A DNA stretch of 64,000 nt from Pseudaminobacter sp040045035 (lineage in GTDB: Bacteria > Pseudomonadota > Alphaproteobacteria > Rhizobiales > Rhizobiaceae), in the NCBI RefSeq assembly GCF_040045035.1, contig NZ_JBDZDS010000002.1:620001-684000 (forward strand), given 5' to 3'. The translations under genes and the position numbers were made by a program. Positions 55,578-63,558 of this stretch are shown in pieces. The notes beneath the pieces were generated by a model. The model had not been told where the DNA came from, did not search any database, and was given only the letters and a program-made list of their open reading frames with translations. The stretch's first letter is position 1; each line of letters begins with the position of its first letter.

Positions 55578-56039
55578 TTAGTCGGCGCTGCCGGACTTAG
55601 GAGGCTTGCCGTGGTGGTGGTCCTTCCCGCCATGGTGCTTATGATCTTTCCCGTGGTGGTGATGGTGACCGCCGCCGCCTGAAGCCACGTTGTTATTGCC
55701 GTTGTTATTGCCGTTGTTCGACCCGCTGTTGTTGTTGCCGTTGTTGTCGCCGTTGTTCGAACCTGAATTGTTATTTCCGTTGTTATTGCCGTTGTTCGAA
55801 CCTGAATTGTTATTTCCGTTGCTGTTGCCGTTGTTCGACCCGGTGTTGTTGTTGCCGTTGTTATTTCCGTTGTTCGCCCCCGTATTGTTATTACCGTTGT
55901 TGTTGCCGTTGTTAGATCCGACATTGCCATTGCCGTTGTTGTTGCCATTGGAGCCGCCAGCGCTGGTGCTGACATGTCCAGCAGCCGCAAGGGTCGTCAT
56001 CGCGACAAGTGCCGTAGCGGCGAGGAAGAGCTTCTTCAT
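55578..56039 (-). CDS. Secreted asparagine/glycine-rich repeat protein with histidine-rich tail
   Basis: A 153-residue protein with a clear signal peptide (MKKLFLAATALVAMTTLAAA, cleavage near AAAGH). The mature part has six tandem 13-residue repeats of the form GSNNGNNNGNNN(T/S) after one degenerate unit, then a glycine linker and a tail with HHHHHGKDHKHHGG and HHHGK clusters that could bind Ni, Zn or Cu. AAAGGAA lies seven bases before the ATG. The central DNA is a 39-bp tandem repeat that could change length by slippage. No family is recognised. Location is periplasm or outside the cell; a structural or metal-buffering role is only a guess. Confidence 0.8.
   Translation of the reverse strand: MKKLFLAATALVAMTTLAAAGHVSTSAGGSNGNNNGNGNVGSNNGNNNGNNNTGANNGNNNGNNNTGSNNGNSNGNNNSGSNNGNNNGNNNSGSNNGDNNGNNNSGSNNGNNNGNNNVASGGGGHHHHHGKDHKHHGGKDHHHGKPPKSGSAD
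55690..55923 (-). repeat. Coding tandem repeat, 39-bp unit
   Basis: About six copies of a 39-bp unit inside the asparagine-rich protein gene, visible on the plus strand as repeated GTTGTTATTGCCGTTGTT blocks. Units differ mainly at third positions and at S/T/D substitutions, so the amino-acid pattern is better kept than the DNA. Confidence 0.85.
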
Positions 56040-56575
56040 GTTGGGTTCCTTTCGTCGGTGAATACTTCAACTCAAGAAAGCGACCCTCCAATACACAAAG
56101 AGCCGCCGGCAATTGGTCATTGTTGACGATGGGCTGATTGATAACAAATCAGGATAAACACTTTTATTTGATTAGCCTCATGAAACAATAATTATGAAAA
56201 TTACTGACTTAGCGGCGATAAAACCTGACTATATACTCAATTAGTGTATTTGATTTTGTCCGACAAATTCCTATCGACATCAGGAATATACCCCCCTATT
56301 TCCCGGGCATTTTCCCGACACGGACGGGCAAAATTTGAAAAAGAGGCGCAGTGCGCGGCCGAACAGCTCCCGAAGCCCAGCGGAACCATTTCATTGGCAC
56401 TCCATTTGACCAGACGCAACCAATCGACCCGTTAGCAACTGACTGGAGAGGACTGCGTCATGACGTTTAAAATGCTTTCGGGCGGCGGGCTTCATGAGGC
56501 CGGCCACCTGCAAGTCTGCCTTCGAGCCTGGCTAGATTGTTCCCGGCGCGCCAGGGCGGGATCGGAGCCAAGAAA
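56040..56575. other. AT-rich regulatory gap upstream of the repeat protein
   Basis: 536 bases. The part 56115-56285 is much richer in A and T than the rest of the window and likely holds the minus-strand promoter of the repeat-protein gene. The right part contains a possible 46-codon frame (56460-56600). Confidence 0.5.
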
Positions 56576-56600
56576 ATGCTTTTCGGCCACCTTGCATTGA
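56460..56600 (+). CDS. Possible 46-codon upstream frame
   Basis: ATG at 56460 with GGAGAGG eight bases upstream opens a short frame starting MTFKMLSGGGLHEAGHLQVC. It ends 25 bases inside the next gene in another frame. The ribosome site is good, but the product looks unstructured, so a regulatory leader or chance is as likely as a protein. Confidence 0.25.
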   Translation: MTFKMLSGGGLHEAGHLQVCLRAWLDCSRRARAGSEPRKCFSATLH

Positions 56601-57010
56601 TCTGCGCCGCGGTTTTCACGGGCGCTGCGCTGTACATCAACGTCGCGGAGCAGCCGGCACGCCTTACCCTCAATGACGTGGCCCTGCTCTCGGAATGGAA
56701 GCCTGCCTACAAGCGCGGCTTCGCAATGCAGGCCCCGCTCGCGGCCGTCGGCTGTGTGCATGGGCTGATCGCGTGGTGGCAGTTGGGCGGACTTTGGTTC
56801 CTGGTCGGCGCCATCCTGATGATCGCCAACTGGCCGTGGACGCTCCTGGCCATCATGCCCACGAACAACGAACTCATGGCCTCCGACGAGACAAAGGCAG
56901 GTCCGCAAACACGGACCCTGATCCAGAAATGGGGCACGCTCCACGCGGTCCGGACGCTTCTCGGCGCACTGGCCGCGATCGCATTTCTCGTCGGCCTTTC
57001 CACGGCGTGA
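56576..57010 (+). CDS. DUF1772-like integral membrane protein
   Basis: Membrane protein of 144 residues with four predicted helices (LFGHLALICAAVFTGAALYI; PLAAVGCVHGLIAWW; LWFLVGAILMIANWPWTLL; LLGALAAIAFLVGLS). The conserved VAEQPAR near helix 1 and the WPWTLLAIMPTN and TLHAVRTLLG segments fit the DUF1772 (anthrone-oxygenase-like) family. The ATG at 56576 follows GGAG. Biochemical role in bacteria is unknown. Confidence 0.82.
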   Translation: MLFGHLALICAAVFTGAALYINVAEQPARLTLNDVALLSEWKPAYKRGFAMQAPLAAVGCVHGLIAWWQLGGLWFLVGAILMIANWPWTLLAIMPTNNELMASDETKAGPQTRTLIQKWGTLHAVRTLLGALAAIAFLVGLSTA

Positions 57011-57169
57011 GCCCGGCGCGGCGCCCCTCCCGACGCCTTCCTCCTATACGACCCCGTCCACCTTTGTATGATTTCGATGCAACCGAGAGCCAAGTCGCGC
57101 GTTCTGCCCTGCCCCGTGTAACGTCGGGCCTGCGCAATCAGCTCAGGTTCGCGCCATTTGGAGACACTC

Positions 57170-57460
57170 ATGAACACCAAGCGTTTCACACAGCCTGTCG
57201 CGATCTTTGTCGGCCTCGGCTTTCCCCGTGACGTCGACAACGTCTGGGAAGCCTATGAGGCGCTGATAGAGTGGAATGGGAATCGCGGACCGATGCACGC
57301 AATGGCACTCAACGTCTGCCGAAGCGCGCTTACCAACGAGACCGACGTCGACGCAGCTCGCATCGCTTTCATAGCGTTTGCGCGCTCCCGAGGCATTCTG
57401 GTGCCCGACGCACACGAGGAATCCACCTCGCGCGCCGCCGAGGAGTGGCTGGCGGCCTGA
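57170..57460 (+). CDS. DUF982 family protein, third of three
   Basis: Protein of 96 residues. FTQPVAIFVGLGFPRDVDNV, WEAYEALIEWNGNRGPMHAM and ARIAFIAFARSRGILVPDA match the same family as the pair at 52980 and 53245. The ATG follows GGAG at seven bases. A strong terminator follows. It is separated from the tandem pair by aspA and two other genes, so copies have been dispersed locally. Confidence 0.85.
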   Translation: MNTKRFTQPVAIFVGLGFPRDVDNVWEAYEALIEWNGNRGPMHAMALNVCRSALTNETDVDAARIAFIAFARSRGILVPDAHEESTSRAAEEWLAA

Positions 57461-57500
57461 CCTCGTCGCCACCCAGCCGAGCGGGACACCGTGACCGAAC

Positions 57501-57526
57501 AAGCCCCGGCGCAAGCCGGGGCTTTT
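57501..57526. terminator. Intrinsic terminator between DUF982 and DUF983 genes
   Basis: AAGCCCCGGC-GCAA-GCCGGGGCTT followed by TT: a 10-bp stem with a tetraloop. It lies between convergent genes and can serve both. Confidence 0.9.
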
Positions 57527-57563
57527 CCATCTGGACGGCCTCCGCCCACAAGGCTGGACTTTG

Positions 57564-57992
57564 TCAGGCCTCGCTATTCTGCTTGGCCTTCGCGTGCCAC
57601 TCAAAGTCGATGGAGCCTTCCTCGGCCTTGTGGAAGAACTGCGAGCAGACCAGCCAGCCCTTCAACGGACGCAGCAGCGCCATGCAACTCAGCACCGTCA
57701 GCGGCAGCGTCGTGAACAGATGCGCCCAGAGCGGCAGGCCGAACGTCACCTGGAACCAGACGCCGAAGCCCAGTGCCGGCACGGCAGCGATGGTCATCGC
57801 GAAGAAGGCGGGTCCGTCCGCCGGATCGGCGAAGGAATAGTCGAGCCCGCAGACTTCACAGCGCGGTGCGAGCTTGAGGAAACCCGAGAAAAGGTGCCCC
57901 ATCTGGCAGCGCGGGCAACGCCCCAGCGCGCCGGTCTTCATGGGATTGTCGGTGGGTGTGAAGCCTTCGGCCGAATATCTGCTCTGTGTCAT
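57564..57992 (-). CDS. DUF983 family membrane protein
   Basis: Protein of 142 residues. The N-terminal half has a four-cysteine zinc-ribbon (GRCPRCQMGHLF and PRCEVCGLDYSF), then ADPADGPAFFAMTI and two membrane helices. The family is widespread in alphaproteobacteria, often near cytochrome oxidase genes. Here it is divergent from the bd quinol oxidase operon, but its function is unproven. The ATG at 57992 follows AGAGGCG. Confidence 0.87.
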   Translation of the reverse strand: MTQSRYSAEGFTPTDNPMKTGALGRCPRCQMGHLFSGFLKLAPRCEVCGLDYSFADPADGPAFFAMTIAAVPALGFGVWFQVTFGLPLWAHLFTTLPLTVLSCMALLRPLKGWLVCSQFFHKAEEGSIDFEWHAKAKQNSEA

Positions 57993-58326
57993 GGTCGCCT
58001 CTTGCGACAGGTCGTGAAGCCCGGCGCAGTGCCGACCCGCCATTCATGTCCATACATAGGGCCCCAATCTGCCCTCATGTAACCGGTAGTGCATATAACT
58101 GACATATAATGCATGCAATGTATGGATTTTTCAGCAAGATATTGCATGCAAAATTGACGCAGGACACCGCGCCTCATGGGGCAAAGTGTCTACGTCGACT
58201 TTTGGCCTTTTTGGGATCAGGATAAGAGCGATAGTGAGGCTGGGTAATATTCGTCGGCGATCGGAAGGTCTTCGGCTTGTGCGCAGCCTTGTGCAGCATT
58301 GGTAGTGCTTGCAGAAGGGGTCCCAG
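57993..58326. other. Regulatory region between DUF983 gene and cyd operon
   Basis: 334 bases. The segment 58085-58156 is AT-rich with overlapping TGCATGCA, CATATAA and ATGTATG motifs, described separately as candidate MocR sites. The remainder up to the cydA ribosome site shows no feature I can name. No FNR-type TTGAT-N4-ATCAA box was seen. Confidence 0.5.
58091..58125 (+). promoter_or_regulatory. Candidate MocR operator upstream of cydA
   Basis: Direct repeats GCATATAA (58091-58098) and ACATATAA (58102-58109) are spaced by 11 bases, followed by ATGCATGCAATGTATGG. The mocR upstream site at 63248 has the same 11-base spacing of GCATAC and GCATAT on its own coding strand. MocR regulators commonly bind direct repeats, so a regulator-target link is inferred. 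Confidence 0.5.
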
Positions 58327-59754
58327 ATGTTCGGACTGACAGCACTTGAACTGGCCCGCATACAGTTCGGCTTTACCGTCTCCTTCCACATCATCTTTCC
58401 CGCAATTACGATCGGGCTTGCAAGCTACCTCATGGTGCTGGAAGGGCTCTGGCTGTGGAAGCGCGACACGGCCTATCGTGACCTCTACCTGTTCTGGTCG
58501 AAGATCTTTGCAGTCAATTTCGCCATGGGCGTCGTCTCGGGCCTGGTCATGGCTTACCAGTTCGGCACCAACTGGAGTTATTTCTCGGCCTTCGCCGGTG
58601 GCGTCACCGGCCCCCTGCTCGCCTACGAGGTGCTGACCGCCTTCTTCCTTGAGGCCGGCTTCCTGGGCGTGATGCTGTTCGGCTGGAACAAGGTCGGGCC
58701 GGGCCTGCACTTCTTCTCCACCATCATGGTTGCGGCCGGCACGCTGATCTCCGCCACCTGGATCCTTGCTTCCAACAGCTGGATGCAGACCCCGCAGGGC
58801 TTCGACATCGTCAACGGCGTGGTGGTGCCGGTGAACTGGCTGGAGGTCATATTCAACCCCTCCTTCCCCTACCGCCTCGCGCACATGACCGTTGCCGCCT
58901 ATCTGTCGACAGCGCTTTTCGTCGGCGCATCCGGCGCCTGGCATCTCCTGCGCGGCAACGACAATAACCGCGTGCGCACCATGCTTTCCATGGCCATGTG
59001 GATGCTGCTGTTTTCGGCACCGGTGCAGATCTTCATCGGCGACCTGCACGGCCTCAACACGCTGAAATACCAGCCCGCCAAGATCGCCGCTGTCGAGGGC
59101 CATTGGGAGAACAAGCCGGGCGAGGCCGTGCCGCTGACCCTCTTCGGCTGGCCGGACATGCAGAAGGAAGAGACGCTCTATGCGCTGCAGGTGCCGCGCC
59201 TCGGCAGCATCATCCTGACCCACACATGGGACGGCCAGTTCCCGGGCCTCAAGGAATTCGCGCCCGAAGACCGGCCGAACTCGACCGTGGTGTTCTGGAG
59301 CTTCCGCGTCATGGTGGGGCTCGGCGCGCTGATGCTGCTGCTCGCCCTTTGGGCTCTGTGGCTGCGTTGGAAGGGCCATCTCTTCCAGGCGCGTCCGTTC
59401 CTGCGCTTCGCCACATTGATGGGTCCAACCGGCCTGATCGCCATCCTCGCCGGCTGGTTCACCACCGAGATCGGCCGCCAGCCCTGGGTCGTCTATGGCA
59501 TCATGCGCACGGCGGATGCGGTGTCTGGCCATTCGGCGCTGGCGATGAGCGCCACGCTCGCCGCGTTCATAGTGGTCTATTTCATCGTCTTCGGCGTCGG
59601 CACAAGCTACATGCTGAAGCTGGTTGCCAAGGGCCCCGAAGACCACGAGCCGTCGGAAGAGGAACACATCACCGGCCGACCGTCCCGTCCGCTTTCGGCC
59701 GCACCGGACCAGATGGAGTTGTTCACGCCCAACAACCACGGCAGGAAAGGCTGA
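58327..59754 (+). CDS. cydA: Cyanide-insensitive-type bd quinol oxidase subunit I
   Basis: Heme-bearing subunit of a cytochrome bd-type quinol oxidase, 475 residues, which reduces oxygen to water without pumping protons. FTVSFHIIFPAITIGLAS carries the conserved N-terminal heme histidine (His21) and EIGRQPWVVYG is the signature near the C-terminus. The short Q-loop and overall length fit the CioA group rather than E. coli CydA. The ATG at 58327 follows AGGGG. It leads an operon with cydB, a DUF2474-like gene and an oxygenase gene. Confidence 0.95.
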   Translation: MFGLTALELARIQFGFTVSFHIIFPAITIGLASYLMVLEGLWLWKRDTAYRDLYLFWSKIFAVNFAMGVVSGLVMAYQFGTNWSYFSAFAGGVTGPLLAYEVLTAFFLEAGFLGVMLFGWNKVGPGLHFFSTIMVAAGTLISATWILASNSWMQTPQGFDIVNGVVVPVNWLEVIFNPSFPYRLAHMTVAAYLSTALFVGASGAWHLLRGNDNNRVRTMLSMAMWMLLFSAPVQIFIGDLHGLNTLKYQPAKIAAVEGHWENKPGEAVPLTLFGWPDMQKEETLYALQVPRLGSIILTHTWDGQFPGLKEFAPEDRPNSTVVFWSFRVMVGLGALMLLLALWALWLRWKGHLFQARPFLRFATLMGPTGLIAILAGWFTTEIGRQPWVVYGIMRTADAVSGHSALAMSATLAAFIVVYFIVFGVGTSYMLKLVAKGPEDHEPSEEEHITGRPSRPLSAAPDQMELFTPNNHGRKG

Positions 59755-59758
59755 TACG

Positions 59759-60766
59759 ATGGGCATCGATCTTCCCGTAGTCTGGGCCTTCATCATCGCT
59801 TTCGGCCTGATGATGTATGTCGTCATGGATGGTTTCGATCTCGGCATCGGCATCCTGTTCCCCTTCGTGCGCGACCGCGAGGATCGCGACGTGATGGTCA
59901 ACACGGTGGCTCCCGTGTGGGACGGCAACGAAACCTGGCTGGTGCTGGGCGGCGCAGCACTCATGGCTGCCTTTCCCCTCGCCTATTCGATCATCCTCAG
60001 CGCGCTCTACCTGCCTCTGGTGCTAATGCTGCTGGGCCTGATCTGGCGCGGCGTGGCCTTCGAATTCCGCTTCAAGGCCGACCCGCACCATCGGGCCTTC
60101 TGGGACCATGCCTTTGCCTGGGGCTCCTATATCGCGACCTTCTTTCAGGGCGTGTCGCTCGGCGCCTTCCTCAACGGCTTTGCGGTCGAGAACGGGGCCT
60201 ATGCCGGCGGCGCGCTCGACTGGGTCACGCCGTTCAGCCTGTTCACCGGTGTTGGCCTGCTCGTCGCCTATTCGCTTCTCGGCAGCACCTGGCTGATCAT
60301 CAAGACCGAAGGCGCGCTGCAGGCACGCATGATCGCGCTTGCCAGGCCGATCACGCTGTTGCTGCTGGTGCTCATCGGCATCGTCAGCCTGTGGACGCCG
60401 TTTGCCCATCCGGCGATCGCCGAGCGCTGGTTCAGCTTCCCCAACATCGTCCTGTTCTCGCCGGTGCCGGTGCTGGTGCTGGTCAGCACCTGGCTTATCC
60501 TGCGCAGCCTGCAGGGCGAGCCGCATGGGGGGCCGTTCTTGCTGGCGCTTTTCCTTTTGTTCCTCGGCTATAGCGGGCTTGCCATCAGCCTGTGGCCAAA
60601 CATCATCCCGCCGGACATCTCTATCCGCGCAGCCGCCGCGCCGCCGCAAAGCATGGGCTTCACGCTGGTGGGCGCGCTGTTCATCATTCCCATCATCCTC
60701 GCCTATACGGCCTGGTCCTATTACGTCTTCCGCGGCAAGGTGAAGGCCGGAGAAGGCTACCACTGA
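59759..60766 (+). CDS. cydB: bd quinol oxidase subunit II
   Basis: Membrane subunit of 335 residues and about eight to nine helices. PVWDGNETWLVLGGAALMAAF and YVVMDGFDLGIGILFPF are invariant CydB motifs. It starts four bases after cydA and its stop overlaps the start of the next gene by one base, so all three oxidase subunits are coupled. Confidence 0.95.
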   Translation: MGIDLPVVWAFIIAFGLMMYVVMDGFDLGIGILFPFVRDREDRDVMVNTVAPVWDGNETWLVLGGAALMAAFPLAYSIILSALYLPLVLMLLGLIWRGVAFEFRFKADPHHRAFWDHAFAWGSYIATFFQGVSLGAFLNGFAVENGAYAGGALDWVTPFSLFTGVGLLVAYSLLGSTWLIIKTEGALQARMIALARPITLLLLVLIGIVSLWTPFAHPAIAERWFSFPNIVLFSPVPVLVLVSTWLILRSLQGEPHGGPFLLALFLLFLGYSGLAISLWPNIIPPDISIRAAAAPPQSMGFTLVGALFIIPIILAYTAWSYYVFRGKVKAGEGYH

Positions 60767-60906
60767 TGACCGTGCAATCCCCTTCGCCCAACTGGCCGAA
60801 GCGGATCGGCTGGTTGGTGCTGATCTGGGCCGCCAGCGTGCTGAGCCTTGGTCTTGTGGCGCTCGCCTTCCGCATCTTGATGAACCTCGCGGGCCTCACC
60901 GCCTGA
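60766..60906 (+). CDS. DUF2474-like small subunit of the bd oxidase
   Basis: A 46-residue protein with one membrane helix (IGWLVLIWAASVLSLGLVAL) preceded by SPNWPKR. The start overlaps the cydB stop (TGATG), the usual position of DUF2474 or CydX-like proteins, which stabilise the heme groups in the oxidase. The PNWPKRIGWLVLIW pattern and C-terminal helix fit that family. Confidence 0.85.
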   Translation: MTVQSPSPNWPKRIGWLVLIWAASVLSLGLVALAFRILMNLAGLTA

Positions 60907-60926
60907 CCCGACACCGGAGCTATCCC

Positions 60927-61868
60927 ATGTACACCAGCGTTTCGCGGGCGCTTGAGCCGCGCGATTTTCACGACCGGATCTATGCCGGCCAGGTGCTTCG
61001 TCTCGACGCACTTCAGCCGATGCACAATCTGGTCGACTTCACGCGCACCTTCCTCGAAGAAGCATTCGCGCCTTTCGCACCCATCGAGATACACAGGCAC
61101 CTGTCACACCAGCAGCAGACGGAGAGCTTTGCGCAGCGGCAGCGCGACTTTGCCCGCTCGCCCGAGGCGAGGCGGTTGTGGCGCGCGGTCTTCGAGGCGG
61201 CGGGGCTCGATGCGGACGGTCTGGCGCGTGACAGCCTCTACCTGCGGTTCCAGCCGCACCAGGACCCCGGCAGCGTTGTGCCGCGTGCCCGCACGACGGC
61301 GACCATCGCCTTCCATCGCGACACCTGGGGCTCGAACCTCTATGCGCAGACGAACTGGTGGGCGCCGATCTACGAAATCGAAGCCGGCCGCACATTCGCG
61401 ATCTACCCCTCGCTATGGGATCGCCCGGTCGCCAACACCAGCGCCGGCTTCGACCTTGCCGCCCTTCTGGAGCGGTCGAAGGCCGGCGGGCGCAACGCGG
61501 TCAATGCCGACGAGGCAATCCCGCATCTGACCGAGCAACTGGAGGTAGCCGATGCCACCCCGGTGGTGATCGCGCCGGGCGAGATCATCGCCTTCTCCAG
61601 CGCGCATGCCCATGCCGGCGTGCCGAACGCGACCGGACTCACGCGCATTTCGCTCGAAACCCGCACGCTCTGGATCGACGATGTTCGCGAAGGCCGCGGC
61701 GCGCCCAATGTCGACGGCCATGCGCCGTGGATGTCGCCGGGCATGTTCCGACGCGTGAGCGACGAGGTGGCGCTCAACGAAATCCTCGGCATGGCGCGTG
61801 TCGTGCCGTTCGCCGGGCCGTTTCCGCCGGCGCGTCAAACCACCATCGACGCCATGGCCGATTGCTGA
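60927..61868 (+). CDS. Putative Fe(II)/2-oxoglutarate-type oxygenase (phytanoyl-CoA dioxygenase-like)
   Basis: Protein of 313 residues with no signal peptide. A probable double-stranded beta-helix core shows His130-x-Asp132 in AFHRDTWGSN, a distal histidine in SSAHAHAG (His227 or 229) and Arg240 in GLTRISLE, the usual 2-His-1-carboxylate plus arginine pattern of phytanoyl-CoA-dioxygenase-like enzymes. It starts 20 bases after the DUF2474-like gene, so it seems to belong to the cyd operon, and its last 34 bases overlap the mocR gene tail to tail. Substrate unknown; an enzyme of this class next to a quinol oxidase is unusual. Confidence 0.75.
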   Translation: MYTSVSRALEPRDFHDRIYAGQVLRLDALQPMHNLVDFTRTFLEEAFAPFAPIEIHRHLSHQQQTESFAQRQRDFARSPEARRLWRAVFEAAGLDADGLARDSLYLRFQPHQDPGSVVPRARTTATIAFHRDTWGSNLYAQTNWWAPIYEIEAGRTFAIYPSLWDRPVANTSAGFDLAALLERSKAGGRNAVNADEAIPHLTEQLEVADATPVVIAPGEIIAFSSAHAHAGVPNATGLTRISLETRTLWIDDVREGRGAPNVDGHAPWMSPGMFRRVSDEVALNEILGMARVVPFAGPFPPARQTTIDAMADC

Positions 61869-63220
61869 TCGAGCAGCTCAGCGATTTTCTGCAGGCTGGC
61901 CGAGAGCGAGGCCCTATCGGGAGCGGCCCCGAGGCCCAGCCGGACGGCTTCGGGCGCAGTCCCGCCAACCGAAAAGGCATCGCTGGTGACCACGCCGATG
62001 CCTTCCGAGCGCAGGCGCGCGGCAAAGTCGCCGCGGCTCCAATGGCTTGGGAGTTTCAGCCAGGCATGAAAGCCTTCGGGGTTTGCCTGCACGAGTTCCG
62101 GCGGCAAGGTCTGCGAAACGATCGCCTGCCGCTCCCGCGTCTCCTTCCGGATCGCGGCGAGAACCGCCTGCGCAGTCCCGTCCTCGATCCAGCGCGTGGC
62201 GATGGCCATGGTCAGCGGAGAAGCCATGCCCGCCGTCGCCCTGATGGCGCCGGCAAGTTGCGCAAGGCTGCGCCCCTCGGGCACGACCAGATAAGCAACG
62301 CGCAAGGCCGGCGCGACGCATTTGGCAAGACCGGCGATGTGATAGGTGATATCGGGCGCCAGCGCCGCAAAGGGCGCCAGAGGGTTCAGCGGCAACGCGC
62401 CATAGGCGTCATCCTCGATGATGAGCACATCGTGCTCGCGCGCGATCGCCGCGATGCGTTCGCGCCGGGCGAGCGACAGCGTCGCCGTCGTCGGATTGTG
62501 CAGCGTGGGATTGCAGTAAAGGACCTTCGGCGCACGCTCGCGGCAAAGCTCTTCGAAGGCCTCCGGAACAAGCCCCTCGGCATCGACCGCCACACCGGCA
62601 ACGCGCAGGCGCAGGTGCTCGGCTGCGGCCAGAAACCCTGGATAGGTGAGCGCTTCGGCTGCGACGGTTTCACCCGGAGCGACCAGGGCGCCCAGCAAAG
62701 CGAGCATCACCCCTTGCGCGCCGGGGCAAACCAGCAGCCGCTCGGCACCGATCTCGCCGAGCCGTGGCGCCAGCCATGTGGCACCCGCGGCGCGGTCGCG
62801 CGACGTGCCGCCAGCCTCCTGATAACGCATCAGAAGCTCGATCCCATCGCTGGCCTGCAGCCCAGAGATGCCGTCCCACATCCGGCCGGCAAGCTCCGGA
62901 TCGTCAAAGCGTGGCGGCAGGTTCATGCTCATGTCGATGACACCGGTGACCAGGGGTGCCGGTCCCGCCTGCCGCCTTGCCCGCACATAGGTGCCCTGCC
63001 CCACGCGACCCTCGACCAGACCGCGCTTGCGGGCCTCCGCATAAGCCCGGCTCACGGTGGTGAAATCTATGCCCAGTTGGTCGGCCAGCGTCCGCTGCGG
63101 CGGCAGCCGGAAGCCGGCGGGCAGCCGGCCGGAGGCGATGTCAGCCGACAGCGCATCGGCGATCGCCAGATAGAGGGGGCCATCGGCCTTGGAGATCGAA
63201 GGCGACCAGTTCATCGTCAT
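61835..63220 (-). CDS. MocR/GntR-type regulator with aminotransferase domain
   Basis: Regulator of 461 residues. Residues about 14-82 are a GntR winged helix (LPAGFRLPPQRTLADQLGID, then VEGRVGQGTYVRARR), and residues about 100-450 a type I aminotransferase fold with CNPTLHNPT, IIEDDAYG (Asp270) and Lys300 in IAGLAKCVAP, the expected pyridoxal-phosphate lysine. Such proteins sense PLP or an amino compound. The 3' end overlaps the oxygenase gene by 34 bases. A repeat-bearing site 28-51 bases before its ATG resembles one upstream of cydA, so it probably controls itself and the cyd operon. Confidence 0.88.
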   Translation of the reverse strand: MTMNWSPSISKADGPLYLAIADALSADIASGRLPAGFRLPPQRTLADQLGIDFTTVSRAYAEARKRGLVEGRVGQGTYVRARRQAGPAPLVTGVIDMSMNLPPRFDDPELAGRMWDGISGLQASDGIELLMRYQEAGGTSRDRAAGATWLAPRLGEIGAERLLVCPGAQGVMLALLGALVAPGETVAAEALTYPGFLAAAEHLRLRVAGVAVDAEGLVPEAFEELCRERAPKVLYCNPTLHNPTTATLSLARRERIAAIAREHDVLIIEDDAYGALPLNPLAPFAALAPDITYHIAGLAKCVAPALRVAYLVVPEGRSLAQLAGAIRATAGMASPLTMAIATRWIEDGTAQAVLAAIRKETRERQAIVSQTLPPELVQANPEGFHAWLKLPSHWSRGDFAARLRSEGIGVVTSDAFSVGGTAPEAVRLGLGAAPDRASLSASLQKIAELLDQQSAMASMVV

Positions 63221-63558
63221 CGCACCGAAAATCTAAACGTCCAATATCCATATATATGCATGATGTATGCCAAAGGCCACCGCCTGCGAGGTGATGGCCG
63301 GCATTACGATTTGGCTAAAGGCAGAGCCGACAGCAACTTTGCCAAAGCCTGAGACGTCCAAGGGTCGGTCCTGCGAAGATCAGCAGATTGTCCGCCTGCG
63401 GCAGGCACGATCTCGAAGCGCGGCGGAGGCTGACCGCAGACCCGACGGTCTACATTGCATTGAAATACATCAAGTTTTCAGGTTGAGGGCAGATTGACGA
63501 TCTTCTTCGCAGCGAAATAGTATGACCTATCGAGAGGGGCCCCGCCGGAGGAAAATCC
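63221..63558. other. Divergent promoter gap between mocR and the last gene
   Basis: 338 bases holding the MocR site at 63248 and, presumably, the promoter of the galactose-dehydrogenase-like gene. No other gene or RNA is recognised. Confidence 0.5.
63248..63271 (-). promoter_or_regulatory. Candidate MocR autoregulatory site
   Basis: On the minus strand GCATAC and GCATAT recur at 11-base spacing within GGCATACATCATGCATATAT. The same half-site and spacing precede cydA. It lies 28-51 bases before the mocR start. Confidence 0.5.

Noticed and set aside
55690..55923. CRISPR-like array
   Set aside because: Units of 39 bp are directly abutting, without spacers, and encode protein repeats.
55690..56061. 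Plus-strand hydrophobic frame made of repeated LLLPLF units
   Set aside because: It is the reverse of the asparagine-rich repeats; signal peptide and ribosome site support the minus-strand gene.
58118..58225. Short frame MYGFFSKILHAKL before cydA
   Set aside because: No ribosome site; its start lies inside the candidate MocR operator.
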